Positions 22,039-34,819 of a stretch of 64,000 nt of DNA are shown in pieces. Numbering within the stretch: the stretch's first letter is position 1; the number at the start of each line of letters is the position of its first letter. Position numbers and translations under genes: made by a program. The notes under the pieces were generated by a model. It saw only the letters and a program-made list of their open reading frames with translations, was not told the DNA's origin and searched no databases. This stretch comes from Girardinichthys multiradiatus. Its lineage: Eukaryota > Chordata > Actinopteri > Cyprinodontiformes > Goodeidae. Where the stretch lies: positions 26,553,958 to 26,617,957 of the forward strand of contig NC_061805.1 of the NCBI RefSeq assembly GCF_021462225.1, given 5' to 3'.

Positions 22039-23606
22039 CAGGTCCTTCTCAAAATATTAGCATATTGTGATAAAGTTCATTATTTTCCATAATGTCATGA
22101 TGAAAATTTAACAGTCATATATTTTAGATTCATTGCACACTAACTGAAATATTTCAGGTTTTTTATTGTCTTAATACGGATGATTTTGGCATACAGCTCA
22201 TGAAAACCCAAAATTCCTATCTCACAAAATTAGCATATTTCATCCGACCAATAAAAGAAAAGTGTTTTTAATACAAAAAACGTCAACTTTCAAATAATCA
22301 TGTACAGTTATGCACTCAATACTTGGTTGGGAATCCTTTTGCAGAAATGACTGCTTCAATGCGGCGTGGCATGGAGGCAATCAGCCTGTGGCACTGCTGA
22401 GGTCTTATGGAGGCCCAGGATGCTTCGATAGCAGCCTTTAGCTCATCCAGAGTGTTGGGTCTTGAGTCTCTCAATGTTCTCTTCACAATATCCCACAGAT
22501 TCTCTATGGGGTTCAGGTCAGGAGAGTTGGCAGGCCAATTGAGCACAGTGATACCATGGTCAGTAAACCATTTACCAGTGGTTTTGGCACTGTGAGCAGG
22601 TGCCAGGTCGTGCTGAAAAATGAAATCTCCATCTCCATAAAGCTTTTCAGCCGATGGAAGCATGAAGTGCTCCAAAATCTCCTGATAGCTAGCTGCATTG
22701 ACCCTGCCCTTGATAAAACACAGTGGACCAACACCAGCAGCTGACACGGCACCCCAGACCATCACTGACTGTGGGTACTTGACACTGGACTTCTGGCATT
22801 TTGGCATTTCCTTCTCCCCAGTCTTCCTCCAGACTCTGGCACCTTGATTTCCGAATGACATGCAGAATTTGCTTTCATCCGAAAAAAGTACTTTGGACCA
22901 CTGAGCAACAGTCCAGTGCTGCTTCTCTGTAGCCCAGGTTTGGGGAATGCGGCACCTGTAGCCCATTTCCTGCACACGCCTGTGCACGGTGGCTCTGGAT
23001 GTTTCTACTCCAGACTCAGTCCACTGCTTCCGCAGGTCCCCCAAGGTCTGGAATCAGCCCTTCTCCACAATCTTCCTCAGGGTCCGGTCACCTCTTCTCG
23101 TTGTGCAGCGTTTTCTGCCACACCTTTTCCTTCCCACAGACTTCCCACTGAGGTGCCTTGATACAGCACTCTGGGAACAGCCTATTCGTTCAGAAATTTC
23201 TTTCTGTGTCTTACCCTCTTGCTTGAGGGTGTCAATAGTGGCCTTCTGGACAGCAGTCAGGTCGGCAGTCTTACCCATGATTGGGGTTTTGAGTAATGAA
23301 CCAGGCTGGGAGTTTTAAAGGCCTCAGGAATCTTTTGCAGGTGTTTAGAGTTAACTTGTTGATTCAGATGATTAGGTTCATAGCTCGTTTAGAGACCCTT
23401 TTAATGATATGCTAATTTTGTGAGATAGGAATTTTGGGTTTTCATGAGCTGTATGCCAAAATCATCCATATTAAGACAATAAAAGACCTGAAATATTTCA
23501 GTTAGTGTGCAATGAATCTAAAATATATGAATGTTAAATTTTCATCATGACATTATGGAAAATAATGAACTTTATCACAATATGCTAATATTTTGAGAAG
23601 GACCTG
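22039..23606 (-). mobile_element. Tc1-like DNA transposon, DD34E type, full length
   Basis: A 1,568-bp element bounded by TA at 22037-22038 and 23607-23608. Terminal inverted arms exceed 200 bp and are almost identical: CAGGTCCTTCTCAAAATATT at the left, its complement at the right, both extending through AAACCCAAAATTCCTATCTC. The close match of the arms indicates a recent insertion. One - strand transposase lies between them. Confidence 0.96.
22316..23278 (-). pseudogene. DD34E Tc1-like transposase with premature stop and internal deletion
   Basis: ATG at 23278. The first 74 residues hold a helix-turn-helix (KEISERIGCSQSAVSRHLSG) and a basic GRKRCGRKRC linker, then TGA at 23054-23056. The same frame continues as FQTLGDLRKQWT to a stop at 22316. 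The first Asp is in VLFSDESKF, the second in FIFQHDLAPAH and the Glu in PDLNPIENLW, with 34 residues between the last two. Compared with the two other transposases here, the stretch before WTVAQWSKVLF lacks about 15 residues (the KPL...KR block), an apparent in-frame deletion after GYRCRIP. Two defects make it inactive, although the arms look mobilisable. Confidence 0.93.
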
Positions 23607-23608
23607 TA

Positions 23609-25055
23609 TTTACTGTCCATATTTTCCAGAGGGAGCTGTGTTCAGTCTGATAACTTTTTGATGTGACTGTAGGCAGTTTCTGCTCGAGGACAGCTGTAGG
23701 CTAGTGGCTATTTTGTATGCAGAACTACCTGGGTTTGACGGAAATACCCATTGGTGTGTTAAATCATTGATAAAACATCTGTTGGGTTACTCAAAATAAA
23801 TCAGCAAAATAAATATTAAAATAAAATGCTGATCATTATTCATGAAGAAGGATTACAGTACCAATTATTTGTGTGATCATTCCTTGTCTGAATTGATTTC
23901 ACATACTGAAACAAATGCTGTGTATTTGTTACATGCTGTTATAAACGTATCTATGGATCTTATAAATAGGTTATGTATGCTAGCCTGTGTAGAGTTCTTG
24001 TTAAGGATTTCATTGTTTAGAACAGAAGATAAACACATTTAAAGTAGTTTTTAAAAACCTGTGTAGTTATTATTTTTTTTAAAGCATTTCGTTTAAGTCT
24101 GCAATTCTTAGTCAACTTCTTAGAACCCATAGGTTCTACTATCACCTTTACACCTCTACCTTAAGTGTATTGATTTTATTGTTTATGTTGAACTAATGAC
24201 AGATGGTGGTGTGGAGTGGATATGCAAAGTAAAGATTTTGTGTTTTGAGCAGTACATTACTAATATATAAAACATTTCCTTTCTAAAACTTGCTAGTGTG
24301 CTCAGTGATTGTTGAACCAAAACACTACGAGTGATTCTGACTAGAGAAGTACCAATCGGGCCTTTACTGCGCGTTATAGTAGGTTTCAAGTTTTCTGTGG
24401 CTGTTTCCAGCCAAGTTGTTTGCATTGCTTTGAAGACAGAGTCAGCAAGGATACTAAAAGAGCACCCTCCATCTCTGTTATTAGGGTAATGCTTTTTGTC
24501 TTTAAAACAGCCTCTTAGTCTGCTTTAATCTCCCAGCACTGCTCAATAATGAGCAGTACAACAAAAAGAATGCAATTTTGTGCAATAAGCATGCTTACTT
24601 GAAATCTGCTGCCTAATTCTACAGGATCAAAGCATCTCACCCTAACCTAATTTTCTACAAACTCAAAACAAAAAGCATCAAATAAAATGAAAAAAAGTGG
24701 GAATTATTTTTTTTTATAGACAGGCAAACAAAACCAATACTTTTCAGTATGTAACCTACTGATTACCAGTCAGAGACGATCAGTGGAAAACTGGAGAAAT
24801 TTCATTACTGGATGACTGATGGATCCATAACCAATTCTAACCCTGGAGGGCCACGATAAACGAAAACTATTGCCTGATTCACCACAGTACTTTACTGTTT
24901 CTTGTATGGCATTGTTCTGTTTTGATTGCAAGGGTTATTCCCTTATTCACATTAAATAGGAATATGCTATTTCCCATAAGGCACTGGTGCAGGACTTTCA
25001 TCCTTCCACTGAGCACTTTGTTTAACACCCTGAGCTATTTCTGAAGCCACCCTAG
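23609..25055. other. No gene recognised
   Basis: AT-rich DNA. A small perfect hairpin ACTGCTCA-ATAA-TGAGCAGT lies at about 24537-24557. No coding motif. Confidence 0.5.
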
Positions 25056-25060
25056 TCTTC

Positions 25061-25618
25061 ATGTGTGTCCTTCAGCCTTGGTCTCTCTCAGCCCCTGTTC
25101 TTTGTCCCTGTGGTCATTTGTATTCATCCACTTTCATTTGCTGTCACCCCACGTCAGTTACAACGTGCTCTGAGTTCCCCTCTCGCTTGGCAAGCTGTTC
25201 TGCTACTTTTCCACCCTCACTCCCCTCAGTCCCCTTCAGTTCTTCCCCCACCCTGCCTATTTCCTCTCATCATGGCTGGCTGGTTCATCACGGCACTCTG
25301 TCACTCACTAAACAACAACTCTCACCGTCCTCAGAAACAAGCACGACTGAACCTGAGACAACATTCAGCACACACAAAGAACGTTTCAGCGGATTCTTAG
25401 AATCAATCCCAGTCGGGCTCTTTATTGCGTCTTCCTTTTCTCCAGGCAACGAACCCCAAAGAATCCCTGAAGTTAGCTTAACGGGTCATTATTCTGTCTT
25501 GATGTACATTGACTTGGAGAGGGTATTCTTTACATTAGTAATAGTATTGTTGCTTTTTTCAAGTGATTCCAGGGAGAAGTGGTTTACAGATGTGTTTAGA
25601 ATTTATAGCAGCAAATAA
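25061..25618 (+). other. Unassigned open frame, 185 codons
   Basis: One of the longest open frames in the window that is not transposon-derived. The first half is rich in Ser, Pro, Thr and Cys, as expected when pyrimidine-rich DNA is translated. The second half contains a hydrophobic run (VFFTLVIVLLLF) that could be a membrane segment. The start codon is ATG. I recognise no domain and see no clear splice acceptor, promoter or polyadenylation context. Most likely it is chance in a CT-rich stretch. Confidence 0.15.
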
Positions 25619-26773
25619 TACCACCTTTGCTGCATAATTATTTTGGTAGACATGAATCTCTGTGCTATTCCGAATGCATGTGTGGGTTTTCAGGCTGCAG
25701 GGAGGAATGGTATGACCTTTTACTATCAATGGGCGAGGGAACCACGTCACTCTCCCTTGTACTGCTGCTCAAGTCAACAAACTGTCCAGGAAATATTCTC
25801 AGTGGGCCTGAGGTACCAGCTGCATAGGATAGCATCTAATTATTTAATTATGAAGAGAAGAAGGCATAAAAGGCAGAAATACAAACCAAGTGTGAAAAAA
25901 ATGTGATAGATCCACGTATTAAGAAATAGGAACAGACATAATACTATTCAGGTATGGAGTTCTATACCTAGAAAGAGACATTCAGGTCCTTTATATGAAT
26001 AAATGTGAGAGACCAGGGCGGTTCTCATATTCACTTTGATTTTGGGTGTGATTTTGTGCAATTGTACCAAAGATGGTCCTGATGATGCACTGTTATTTTT
26101 TTGCAAGGCAGCTATTCGTGGAGCATTGTAGAGATGCAAAGCTGCAATAATTATCTTGGGGATGACAGTAATGTTGAGATCATTATTTTGGGCATGAAAC
26201 CCTTGAGAACTGCTGATAATTAACATGGTATGCACGGTTTGTTGTCTGCAGAAGCCTTCCAAAAGCACCCATCATTCTGCACTTGTGATGAGAACCTCTT
26301 AAAATAAACCCTCTTAAATATGTAGACGTTTTAATATCACTTCCTAAATAACAGCAAACTATGTCAGTGCAGGGTCATTGTAAATAATGAGTTGCCATTT
26401 TACATTGGTGCAACAACAATTCTCTGTATAAATTTGCTGGGTTGGCTGAGCAAAGTCTAAATAGGGCAGAATCTGGACATGACAAAGACTAGTAGAAGCT
26501 GCAAGTGTATAAAAATCCACATTATTGTTGGTTTTAGCAGATGGGGGACAGATTAACTCTACATGGATGAAAAGTTTTGCTCTACATCTTCCTGACAACT
26601 TTTGAACAGCTGCTGCCATCTGTTGGTCAAAGACAGGAACTAAACTAAGACTGAGAGTTATTTTTGTGTAATGTTTTAATCTTCTATTTAAAAATACAAC
26701 CTGATTTCCTGGAGTTCCTTGGAGTTTTGATCTGCACATATTATTTCCAAATGTCCACGAATGGATAAATGAT
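25619..26773. other. No gene recognised
   Basis: AT-rich DNA. - strand open frames of 106 and 126 codons (25948-26268 and 26359-26739) have no recognisable content. Confidence 0.5.
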
Positions 26774-26784
26774 TATAGAAAATA

Positions 26785-27180
26785 CTCATTCATTCATACA
26801 TTTATTCATCTTCTATACCACTTATTCCATACTGAGTTACGGGGGAGCTGGGGAGCTGGTGCCTATCTCCAGCAGTCTACGGGTGAGAGGCAGGGTACAC
26901 CCTGGACTGGACAGGTTGCCAATCCATCACAGGGACACAGAGACATACAGGACAAACAACCATACACCCATTCATTCACACCTAAGGGCAATTTAGAGAG
27001 ACCAATTAACCTGACAGTCATGTTTTTGGACTGTGGGAGGAAGCTGGAGTACCCGGTGAAAACCCACGCATGCACGGGGAGAACATGCAAACTCCATGCA
27101 GAAAGACCCCGGGAGTCGAACCCAGGACCTACTTGCTGCAAGGCAACAGTGCTACCAACTGCTACACCGTGCAGCCTACA
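26785..27180 (-). mobile_element. Full-length tRNA-derived SINE (family A)
   Basis: Flanked by an 11-bp direct repeat TATAGAAAATA (26774-26784 and 27181-27191). On the - strand it starts GGCTGCACGGTGTAGCAGTT (tRNA-like A box), has the B box GGGTTCGACTCC, then the conserved body (GTTTGCATGTTCTCCCCGTG, GGTTAATTGGTC) and the 3' part GGTGTACCCTGCCTCTC, ending in an (ATGA)n-like tail. It is transcribed by RNA polymerase III when active and depends on LINE proteins to move. No coding capacity. Confidence 0.95.
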
Positions 27181-27191
27181 TATAGAAAATA

Positions 27192-28240
27192 GTTATTAAT
27201 TAATTTCCAGCTTTTAGTTTATTTTTTTTGCTACACTACAGCAAATGTTATGAAGATGGGATTTCTAATTCAAATAAAATCCATACTGACAAATGTGTTG
27301 CAACCAAGCATGGTCTTCATCAGCTTCATTGTCTGCTGTGGCATTCACTCCTGTTTGGTGTTACGTTAACAAGCTGTTTGAATATACAATCATCCACCAC
27401 TTAGTAAACTCACTAGTATTCTTATGTCATCACTCTGTGAAATAAAGTAAAGAAAGATATTAGCAAAAAATATAAAAGACATAGAAATAAATATGTAGTA
27501 AAATAAAAGAAAAAAAAGTAATACAAGAAAAAGAATTTAAAAACAAATTATTTTATAAAATAAAATTTTTAATTCCAGTATGCTTGGACAATCATGTCCC
27601 TATTGTACATAAAGGGTTGCCATTGCAATAGCCATATTCCTTTTCCAAGTAGGATTCTTGTCCTCTGCACTTCTGTCCTCTCTTCCGTGTGTGGTGCCAT
27701 AACAGCATCATCAAAGTCTCACTTTCTTGTTCACCGCCCATTCTCAACAAGAAATCTCTCTCACCTCTTCCATGTGCTGTTTAATCTCCTTCCAGGTGCT
27801 AGAAGATATTGCTTTATTGAATCATGATCACCCATAATTTGAAGTTGACAAATTTCACAGAAAACTATGGTGAGTGGGTGATAGACACATTATTATTATT
27901 TAAGTGTTAATTATTCAAGTTGTTTAGATTGAAGAGAAATGAAGTGTTTTTCAGTTTTATTTTCAAATGCAGATCGAAAAATATATTACCTTTAGAACAA
28001 GATCATTTGTTCTAAAGGTTTCATAGGATGAGATGTTTATTTAAAGATCCACTGAGACTTTATACAACTTTTCTTTTCTTTAAAAAAAAATAAAAATGCT
28101 TGTATTTTGCTCCTAATAAATAAATATTTTTGGTCTTGGTTGAAGCTTGTCTGCTTGCTATAGTTTTGCATTCTCTGTAGTAAAATTCCACAGGCCCCAT
28201 GCTGTTTTCTTCATCTGAGACGCTTTTGGGTTCCACCTTC
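27192..28240. other. No gene recognised
   Basis: AT-rich DNA with A-rich runs around 27440-27560. Nothing recognisable. Confidence 0.5.
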
Positions 28241-28244
28241 AGGA

Positions 28245-28515
28245 GATATGACTTCCACTGTTTTGCTGATGCTGAGTGATGGTGCAGTTGTTATGAAGTT
28301 TCGACGAAAATTCAACTTGGAAGACTCACCTCCACTTCCTGCTCCGTCTAACTACTCCACCACATTCTCCGCTCCAACCAATCAGCTCCTGATCCACATT
28401 CCTCTTCAGCCAATCATCCCTCCAGGCTTCGCTTTAAAAGACTTTCATATGCAGAATCTCCTTTGTCTAGTGAGGAGGAGGAAGTCAGAAGCTTGGAGAC
28501 TTCACAAATTGGCAC
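28245..28515 (+). repeat. LTR-like promoter module, copy 2
   Basis: Homologous in order to copy 1 at 21583-21980 but in the opposite orientation. It has AAATTCAAC at 28308, CCAATCAG at 28378, AGCCAATCATCC at 28409, a TATA-like TTTAAAAG at 28433 and then ACTTTCAT. Downstream, AATTGGCACCCTAGCCAGGG (28507-28526) could be read as an LTR edge plus primer-binding site, but that is speculative. The equivalent of copy 1's TGACGTAA reads CGACGAAA here. Confidence 0.58.
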
Positions 28516-29160
28516 CCTAGCCAGGGATTTCAATGAACTCTGTGGTGAGCCCAGTCTGCTCGTAATTTATTACAGAGGAATATAACCGTTTGTGACAAAA
28601 ACTGTGGTCTGGCTGTTGACTCTGTTCAAACTATCAGCTGTAGCTGTGGCATAAACGGTTTCCTCAGTCCACAACTTTGGGTTGTTCCGTTACTTAATTC
28701 AATGATTTAAAGTGTTTCATAACCCTGCCGCAAAAAGTGCTTCCAACAAAAAGCCTTTTTTTGGTTGAAATTTCTCCTCTTCCCATGTTTACTGCCATGG
28801 ACTTCGTCCATGTTTCCTGATCTTTGTTTATCTTTTTGATCTTTGTAGCAAAGGTGTTCACTGCATTCCACACAATCCTTCTATAATTAAGCCCAAATTA
28901 TTTCTTACTCCTTGCAAAGGAGTCAAAATTATTTTATTCCATTGTAAAGTTTTTTCTGATAGGAAATGAATAGGCATCTATAATTAAACAACATAAAAGG
29001 ATGCTTAATTAGGAAAAAATAAATGGATGTTTTTTTTGTTTGTTTTTTTAAAACTGGCATGCCACATATCAATTAAATAATCTTTCTTGGCATCACGGCA
29101 ATTATAATTGCTGAGAAGTTTTTTTTTTTTGCAAGTTTCTGCTGTTATTTTGACCTTTTA
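28516..29160. other. No gene recognised
   Basis: AT-rich DNA with poly-T runs at 29030-29050 and 29119-29131. No retroelement coding follows the LTR-like module. Confidence 0.5.
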
Positions 29161-29164
29161 TCTT

Positions 29165-29340
29165 TGGTGATAAGCCCCAGGTCTTTGAGGTTGGGAGGCC
29201 TACTTGTCATCAGCCTAATATTTAGTTACCTCCACAGTTTCTCTGTCAGATTCAAGTCAGAACTCGGGCTGGACAACACCAAGACATTTTTATTACTTCC
29301 AATCAGAAGAAACATGTTAATAAGATTAAGTGATTTCTCA
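29165..29340 (-). mobile_element. Tc1-like scrap
   Basis: AGATTCAAGTCAGAACTCGG, then GGCTGGACAACACCAAGACA, matches a phrase found in - strand copies of teleost Tc1 elements. It is short and coding-dead. Confidence 0.55.
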
Positions 29341-31544
29341 AAATCAAAACATAAACAATGATTGTGAATTTTTTGTTTCATATTTAAAGATGTTTAGATT
29401 TCCTGGCTATAAAATATGATGATATATGTCCTGAATCACAGTCTGTCCAGAAACACAATCATGAATCATGTTTTAATTTTATTGACAATTTATTTAACTA
29501 CTTTGTCAGTTTTGTTTTTTGTTTCTTACTGCTCACTTAGGTGTTTTAATGTTTTTACAAGTATTATTTTATTGCACTTGGTTGTGTTGTTTTAAACATA
29601 AAGTTGACTTCTACAGTTCTTGTTTTAAATAAACACTTTCTGAGATGCAGTTATAAACCTAAAAATATTTAAAAAAGACATCAAGCTTTATCTGAATACA
29701 TCACCCGTTTCCTGGATATGGACTATTTAAAGATGCCCACTTGAGGGAGACAGAGCTGCATCAGGATATTTGACGTATTATATCTGTAAGTGATATTAAG
29801 GCCTGCAGTAACCTGCAGTCATGCTTACCTGTCAAGTGATACTTGTTAAAATTCAATTTCTAGTGATTCATATCCTTAGTGTGGTTTTGAAGTGTGTGAC
29901 ACACTTTATACTTATTTATCAGCACTGTCGCATCACCCATCATGTTTGTGGACTGTAAGTGGTAACTATAGCAACAGGTAAATGTAGTAAATCTTAGTCA
30001 TCCTTGACAGCCTCATACCAGTGAACTCTACTAGTGTCAAACCACACTTCAGGCTGTGCTCAGTGAGGTGATGGCATGCTGTGTGCTGCCAAAAGAGAGC
30101 TGCCCAATCTGTTGAGATTAAACAATATTTTGCACAGAGCTTGTTGAATATGCACACAGATTTCATTATTTGAGTGGATAAAACCAAGTGAGGGAGAAAA
30201 TATTGCATCAGAGGCACAATGACTACATATTGTCATATTCAGTTTTTTTTTGGAATGCACTTACATGAGAAAAGAGAACGTCTTAAACTGAATATGCCCA
30301 TATGTAATCATCTTATTTTCCACATGAGATGCTACATTTGTGAAATCAATGTTTTGCTTATTTTTCTGTGACTAAGTTGTTCTTCTCTCCCAGGTGTTTG
30401 TCAGACCTGAAATGGAAGGATAAAATTGTTCTTTTGGAGGGTTGATGACCCACAGTGTTAATTTGCATTAATCATGCATTACAGCACCATTTCCTTTACT
30501 TCAGTCCCATAGCAGAAATAATTCAAACGAGGGAACAAATCTTACTTTTTCAGTCCAAAGCACCAAGAAGGGATTTCTTTTGCCGCATTTTCATTGTGCG
30601 GTTTCGTTTTGAGTATATGGATCTACTTCATTTTCTTTCTGCAGATTGGCTTTTCTCTTCTTCCTTTTGTTCTTCCAGCCTTCAGTTCTTGACAAATCCA
30701 CTTGGCCGTCTTCATCTATGTTGCCCTTGGTAACCAGGGGGAAATGTTCACGAACGTCATGCACAGCAACAAGCGGTGGTTATAAGATATATTTTATAAA
30801 GCAGAGAAGGAGAGGAGAAAATTAGACAGGAAGCAAAAGAGATATGGAAAAGTATGGACAGGAAGTGGGGAAAAAATCAAAGAGACACATTAGGTCTGAT
30901 AGTATAATTTTAGACTGATTAACGGTATGAGAAATTGGTAGCTGTGAAAGATGGGTGGTCATTTTTGGCATGGTCATTGGATTTTAATGCAACATTTTGT
31001 TGTGATAATGCTGACAAACAAATTAGCTAAAACGTGGATCCATATTAATTTGTAATGAAAAGCCATAATATGAACTATGATAATATAATCAGCAGTTGCT
31101 TTTCAGTTTTCAAGTGAACATTGTGCCGAGCATATTGCTGTGTAGGTTAGTTTATCCACGTGACGGTTGCATGAGAGATCATTGCCAACAGTGACTCACT
31201 CTCTATGTAGATTAGAGAGTCACACGAATCTGTCTTTTACAGCCTCTCCTTTAATTTCGCCTTTAGTGACACTCTGAGGATCTTATCGTACTCGCCTTTC
31301 AGAGCCATAACAAGATTTATAATCAATCCACTTCATTTATGGTGCCACAGTTTCACTGATGTACCCTGAAAGTAAAATCCAACAGGATGCCTGCATTATG
31401 GCTAAAGTTTGCTAACACTGAGTTGACTATTTGAAAATTCCCTAATGTATAAAGTAAAATTACAATCGTACCGCAGACTTTAATAGTTTTCAGTGGAAAC
31501 CCCACAGGTCGGTCATGTGTAAAACAAAAGAAGAATATACAAAA
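29341..31544. other. No gene recognised
   Basis: AT-rich DNA. Chance open frames of 65-92 codons, with no recognisable motif. Confidence 0.5.
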
Positions 31545-32015
31545 CATGACCACTGTTAGGTATGGTGGATTATCTGTGTTGCTGTGGGCCAGTTTTCTTC
31601 CAAAGGCCGTGGGAATTATAGAGTACATGGCATTATGAACTCTTTGACATACCAGGACATTTTAAACAAAACTCTTATCGCATCTACAGGTAAAAAATGG
31701 GTCTTTCAGCAGGATAATGATCCAAAGCAAATGGTAAAACCAACACAAAATGTGTCACTGGATACAATATCAACCTTCCTCCATGCCCATCTAAGTCCTC
31801 AGACTTAAATTCTCCACATCCTGTTGGTTAAACTGAAGAGAAGAGAGCATAAGAGAGAATGCTGTCTTCTGGATGTTCTCTGTGTGCTCCATTCTTAAAT
31901 TAGATGTTATAGAAGAAGACTAAAAGGTGTCATATTTGCAAAATGGACTTGAGCAAAGTATTACCAGAAGAAAAACAATAATTGTGCCACCAATGATTTT
32001 GTGGACACCTAATTC
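31545..32015 (+). pseudogene. Tc1-like transposase relic
   Basis: A + strand frame reads TYQDILNKTLIASTGKKWVF followed by QQDNDPK, the block with the second catalytic aspartate, preceded near 31556 by a VRYGGLSVLLW-like glycine block in another frame. After about 31755 the frame decays and the Glu block is unrecognisable. A TTGTGCCACCAATGATTTTG phrase near 31980 resembles Tc1 terminal sequence. It is an old, frameshifted copy. Confidence 0.8.
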
Positions 32016-34600
32016 TTGACATGGGATTTAAATGTACTAAATTAAAAGGCCAAACCTCACAAGCATTTGCAATGTGAATGAATTTATTAAAACACATCTT
32101 TTCCAGTGGGTGGGTGGCAATAAGGGTGCTGTATGTTTGTGTCTACTGCAGTAAGATATATTGCCAATATATGTTATTGTATTGTAGAGACTCGTAATGA
32201 CAGATTTCCATCAAAGTGTTTCTGTGCTTGTGGTTTTTAGAAGTCAATCAGTAACCTTCCCACTGTGTTGCTAGTTCAGTTTGGTTTTCATTTCAGATAT
32301 TTTTTTTCTTTGTTGCCAAATAATTGACTTAATGTTGAATCAATGTTATGTAACAGCACATTAAACTGGTATAAAGTGGCAGGCAGTGTGCTCCCAGACT
32401 ATTATAAAAACGTAATGTTGTTGGGTGAAATTACAGTTGGTTTCTATTCAACTGTTTACTTTGTATTTCAAACGTTCTTGCATGTGATATGTAAACGCAA
32501 GTGATAACAAATTAATGTAGTGAGTTGCAGTTAAAATGTATCTCTTAATGTTTGTCTGCATGATTACTTTTTATGAATAGTATATCTTAGCAAAAACATA
32601 GGGCAAGTTTTCCTTCTTTATATGGCCTCTAAATATGCTGTTTGTCCATATCTCAAATATCTTCAGACTCTGCATCCTCATCATTTATTGATAAAATAAA
32701 GACACCCATAAACAGGCTTAGAGCTATTACTCCAAGAATAGGGTCCTTTGATATTGGTGAGTGCCATCTATAATATATACCATTACTTGCGCACCACAGC
32801 TCAAAATCAGTCCGGAAAATCTCTTTACATGTTTGACGTGAAGTGGTGCAACATTAAGTGGACAGATTCTAAACCTTGGCCCATTCCTTGACTCCTCAGT
32901 TTGTTGCATAAACAGACTGAAGAGAAGTGCCTTCAAAGCTCATTTCTCACTGACATCCTGTTAATGCTTTCAGATGCTGAACTACATTTGTGAACACAAA
33001 CAGAAGTAAATTATAGAACATTAACATTATTGTGAGCATGTAAAAACATTAGCGCTGATGGTGTAGAGGTCACTCCATATCACCACTGTATTAGCGCTGT
33101 GAGGGAAAGGAATACATTAGTCTAGTTTCCATAAAGCTTAGGAATGTGAAAGGTATTTGGAGAGATTATGTGTTTATTTTTTGAAGTTTCTCTTACTCAT
33201 CAAGCAATATTTTAAGCTGCTCCAAAATATTGTACAGAGTAGGACAAAGTAGGAAGTAATATAATACCGTACAATTGAAAAGCTATTAAAATGAATATTC
33301 AAAGATTTAAAAAATAAATATTCTATTAATCTGGATGTTTATGTGGCGGGTTACTGCCATATTACTGATATATAGAGCGTGAATGCATAACACCGAATAT
33401 TGCATTCAAGCAGTTCTTTGCAATTGCAATATTATGCACAATTATTTTGCAGTGACAACTATATTCAATATATTTCGCAGCTTAACTTGAAATATAATTT
33501 TTGGATTACTAAAGTTTAAAGCTAGAATACGCAAAGGCAACTGCATTTGGTTGCTAAGGAAACAAATATAATACAGGTAAGAATGCAATTTGCCAGGCAG
33601 AAGATGACAAAAGGCTCTCAAACAATGGACAATGTTTGCATTAGATTCTTAGAATACATAAATATAGTCTTAAAATCAGTATTTAAAATATTTGTTCTGG
33701 TCTTTCAATTTACATGGACTGCTACCTGATTAAAACCACTGTTTCCCTAGGTCATGATCTTAACTCTAAAATTTCCAAAATACAGCAAACAGAAGTTGAA
33801 AGTCAAAACATTTAAAAAGAGCAACTGAGCTTCAATACGTTCTTCTTGTTATCTGCTGAAAACAGAAAAAGTAATAGAAAAAGCAGCTTCCTTTTAAATA
33901 GCTTCTCATACAGCTGTTCCTCATCTGACCTCCTTTTGAACACCTCACTGCATTTAACTTCATTCAGTAAAAACTTCCACACCAAAGACTTTAGTTACCA
34001 TGACCTGGAAGTGTTTGCTATCGTGTGTTTTCCGAGCAGTAAAATATAGGATTTTCAAAATTTTCCACCAGCCGGTCACAAGTCAGAATGAAAAAGCCAA
34101 AAATTGTCCAATTTTGGTCACTAGCTGATTTCTCTGTGCATCGCTAATTAAAGCCACTTGCAGTTTTGCTACAAAACAATATAGTAAAATCCATGCCTCT
34201 CAGTGAAGTTGGACATACTTCTACAGTAAAGTTGTGTAGATTCCTTAAAATATATGTTTAGAATGCTAAACATCTAAAAACAAATTAAGAACAACAATTT
34301 GATGGGTGCTATTTGGTTGCTGAGACAACAAGTTTGAAGCATTACAGGATCTCATTTACAGGGTAGAAGCTGAGAAATGCTCTTAGAGTATGCATCTAAA
34401 AACACACTGAAAGGGAGCTGCAGAAGAAGAGGGGTGGATGCCTCTTTTGTTTCGGTAGATTATTTGCATGTGTTGTTTTCTGTACTGTGTGCAAATTATA
34501 ATTCAAATTAAATGGTAATTTCGGCACATGGAGGAAGTCATTTCCTAACACAAGGAATCTCCCTTCCAACTAAGTCTAAATATGAGAGCTTTACTGAACT
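32016..34600. other. No gene recognised
   Basis: AT-rich DNA upstream of the pde4d-type promoter. An octamer-like ATTTGCAT lies at about 34464. No exon or known repeat is recognised. Confidence 0.5.
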
Positions 34601-34734
34601 GCACTTACTGAGCAAAGCCTGCTTTTAAAGATCCAACTCATACATACATGTATACAATATTTTCGCAAACTGCCGCCTTTGCCCACTATCTCTCCTTCCC
34701 TCCATATTTCTCATGGCTTTCCTCTCTGCATACA

Positions 34735-34800
34735 CACACACTCTCTCTCTCTTTTTCTCACTCCCTCTCTCCCTCAAACACTCACACACGCTCACGCTCT
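34735..34800. repeat. CT/CA-rich tract in the proximal promoter
   Basis: ACACACAC followed by (CT)n and CCCTCTCTCCCTC, about 60-100 bp upstream of the TATA-like box. Polypyrimidine/polypurine tracts of this kind are common in vertebrate promoters and often vary in length. Confidence 0.8.
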
Positions 34801-34819
34801 GCTCGGCTCTAAAGGAGCA

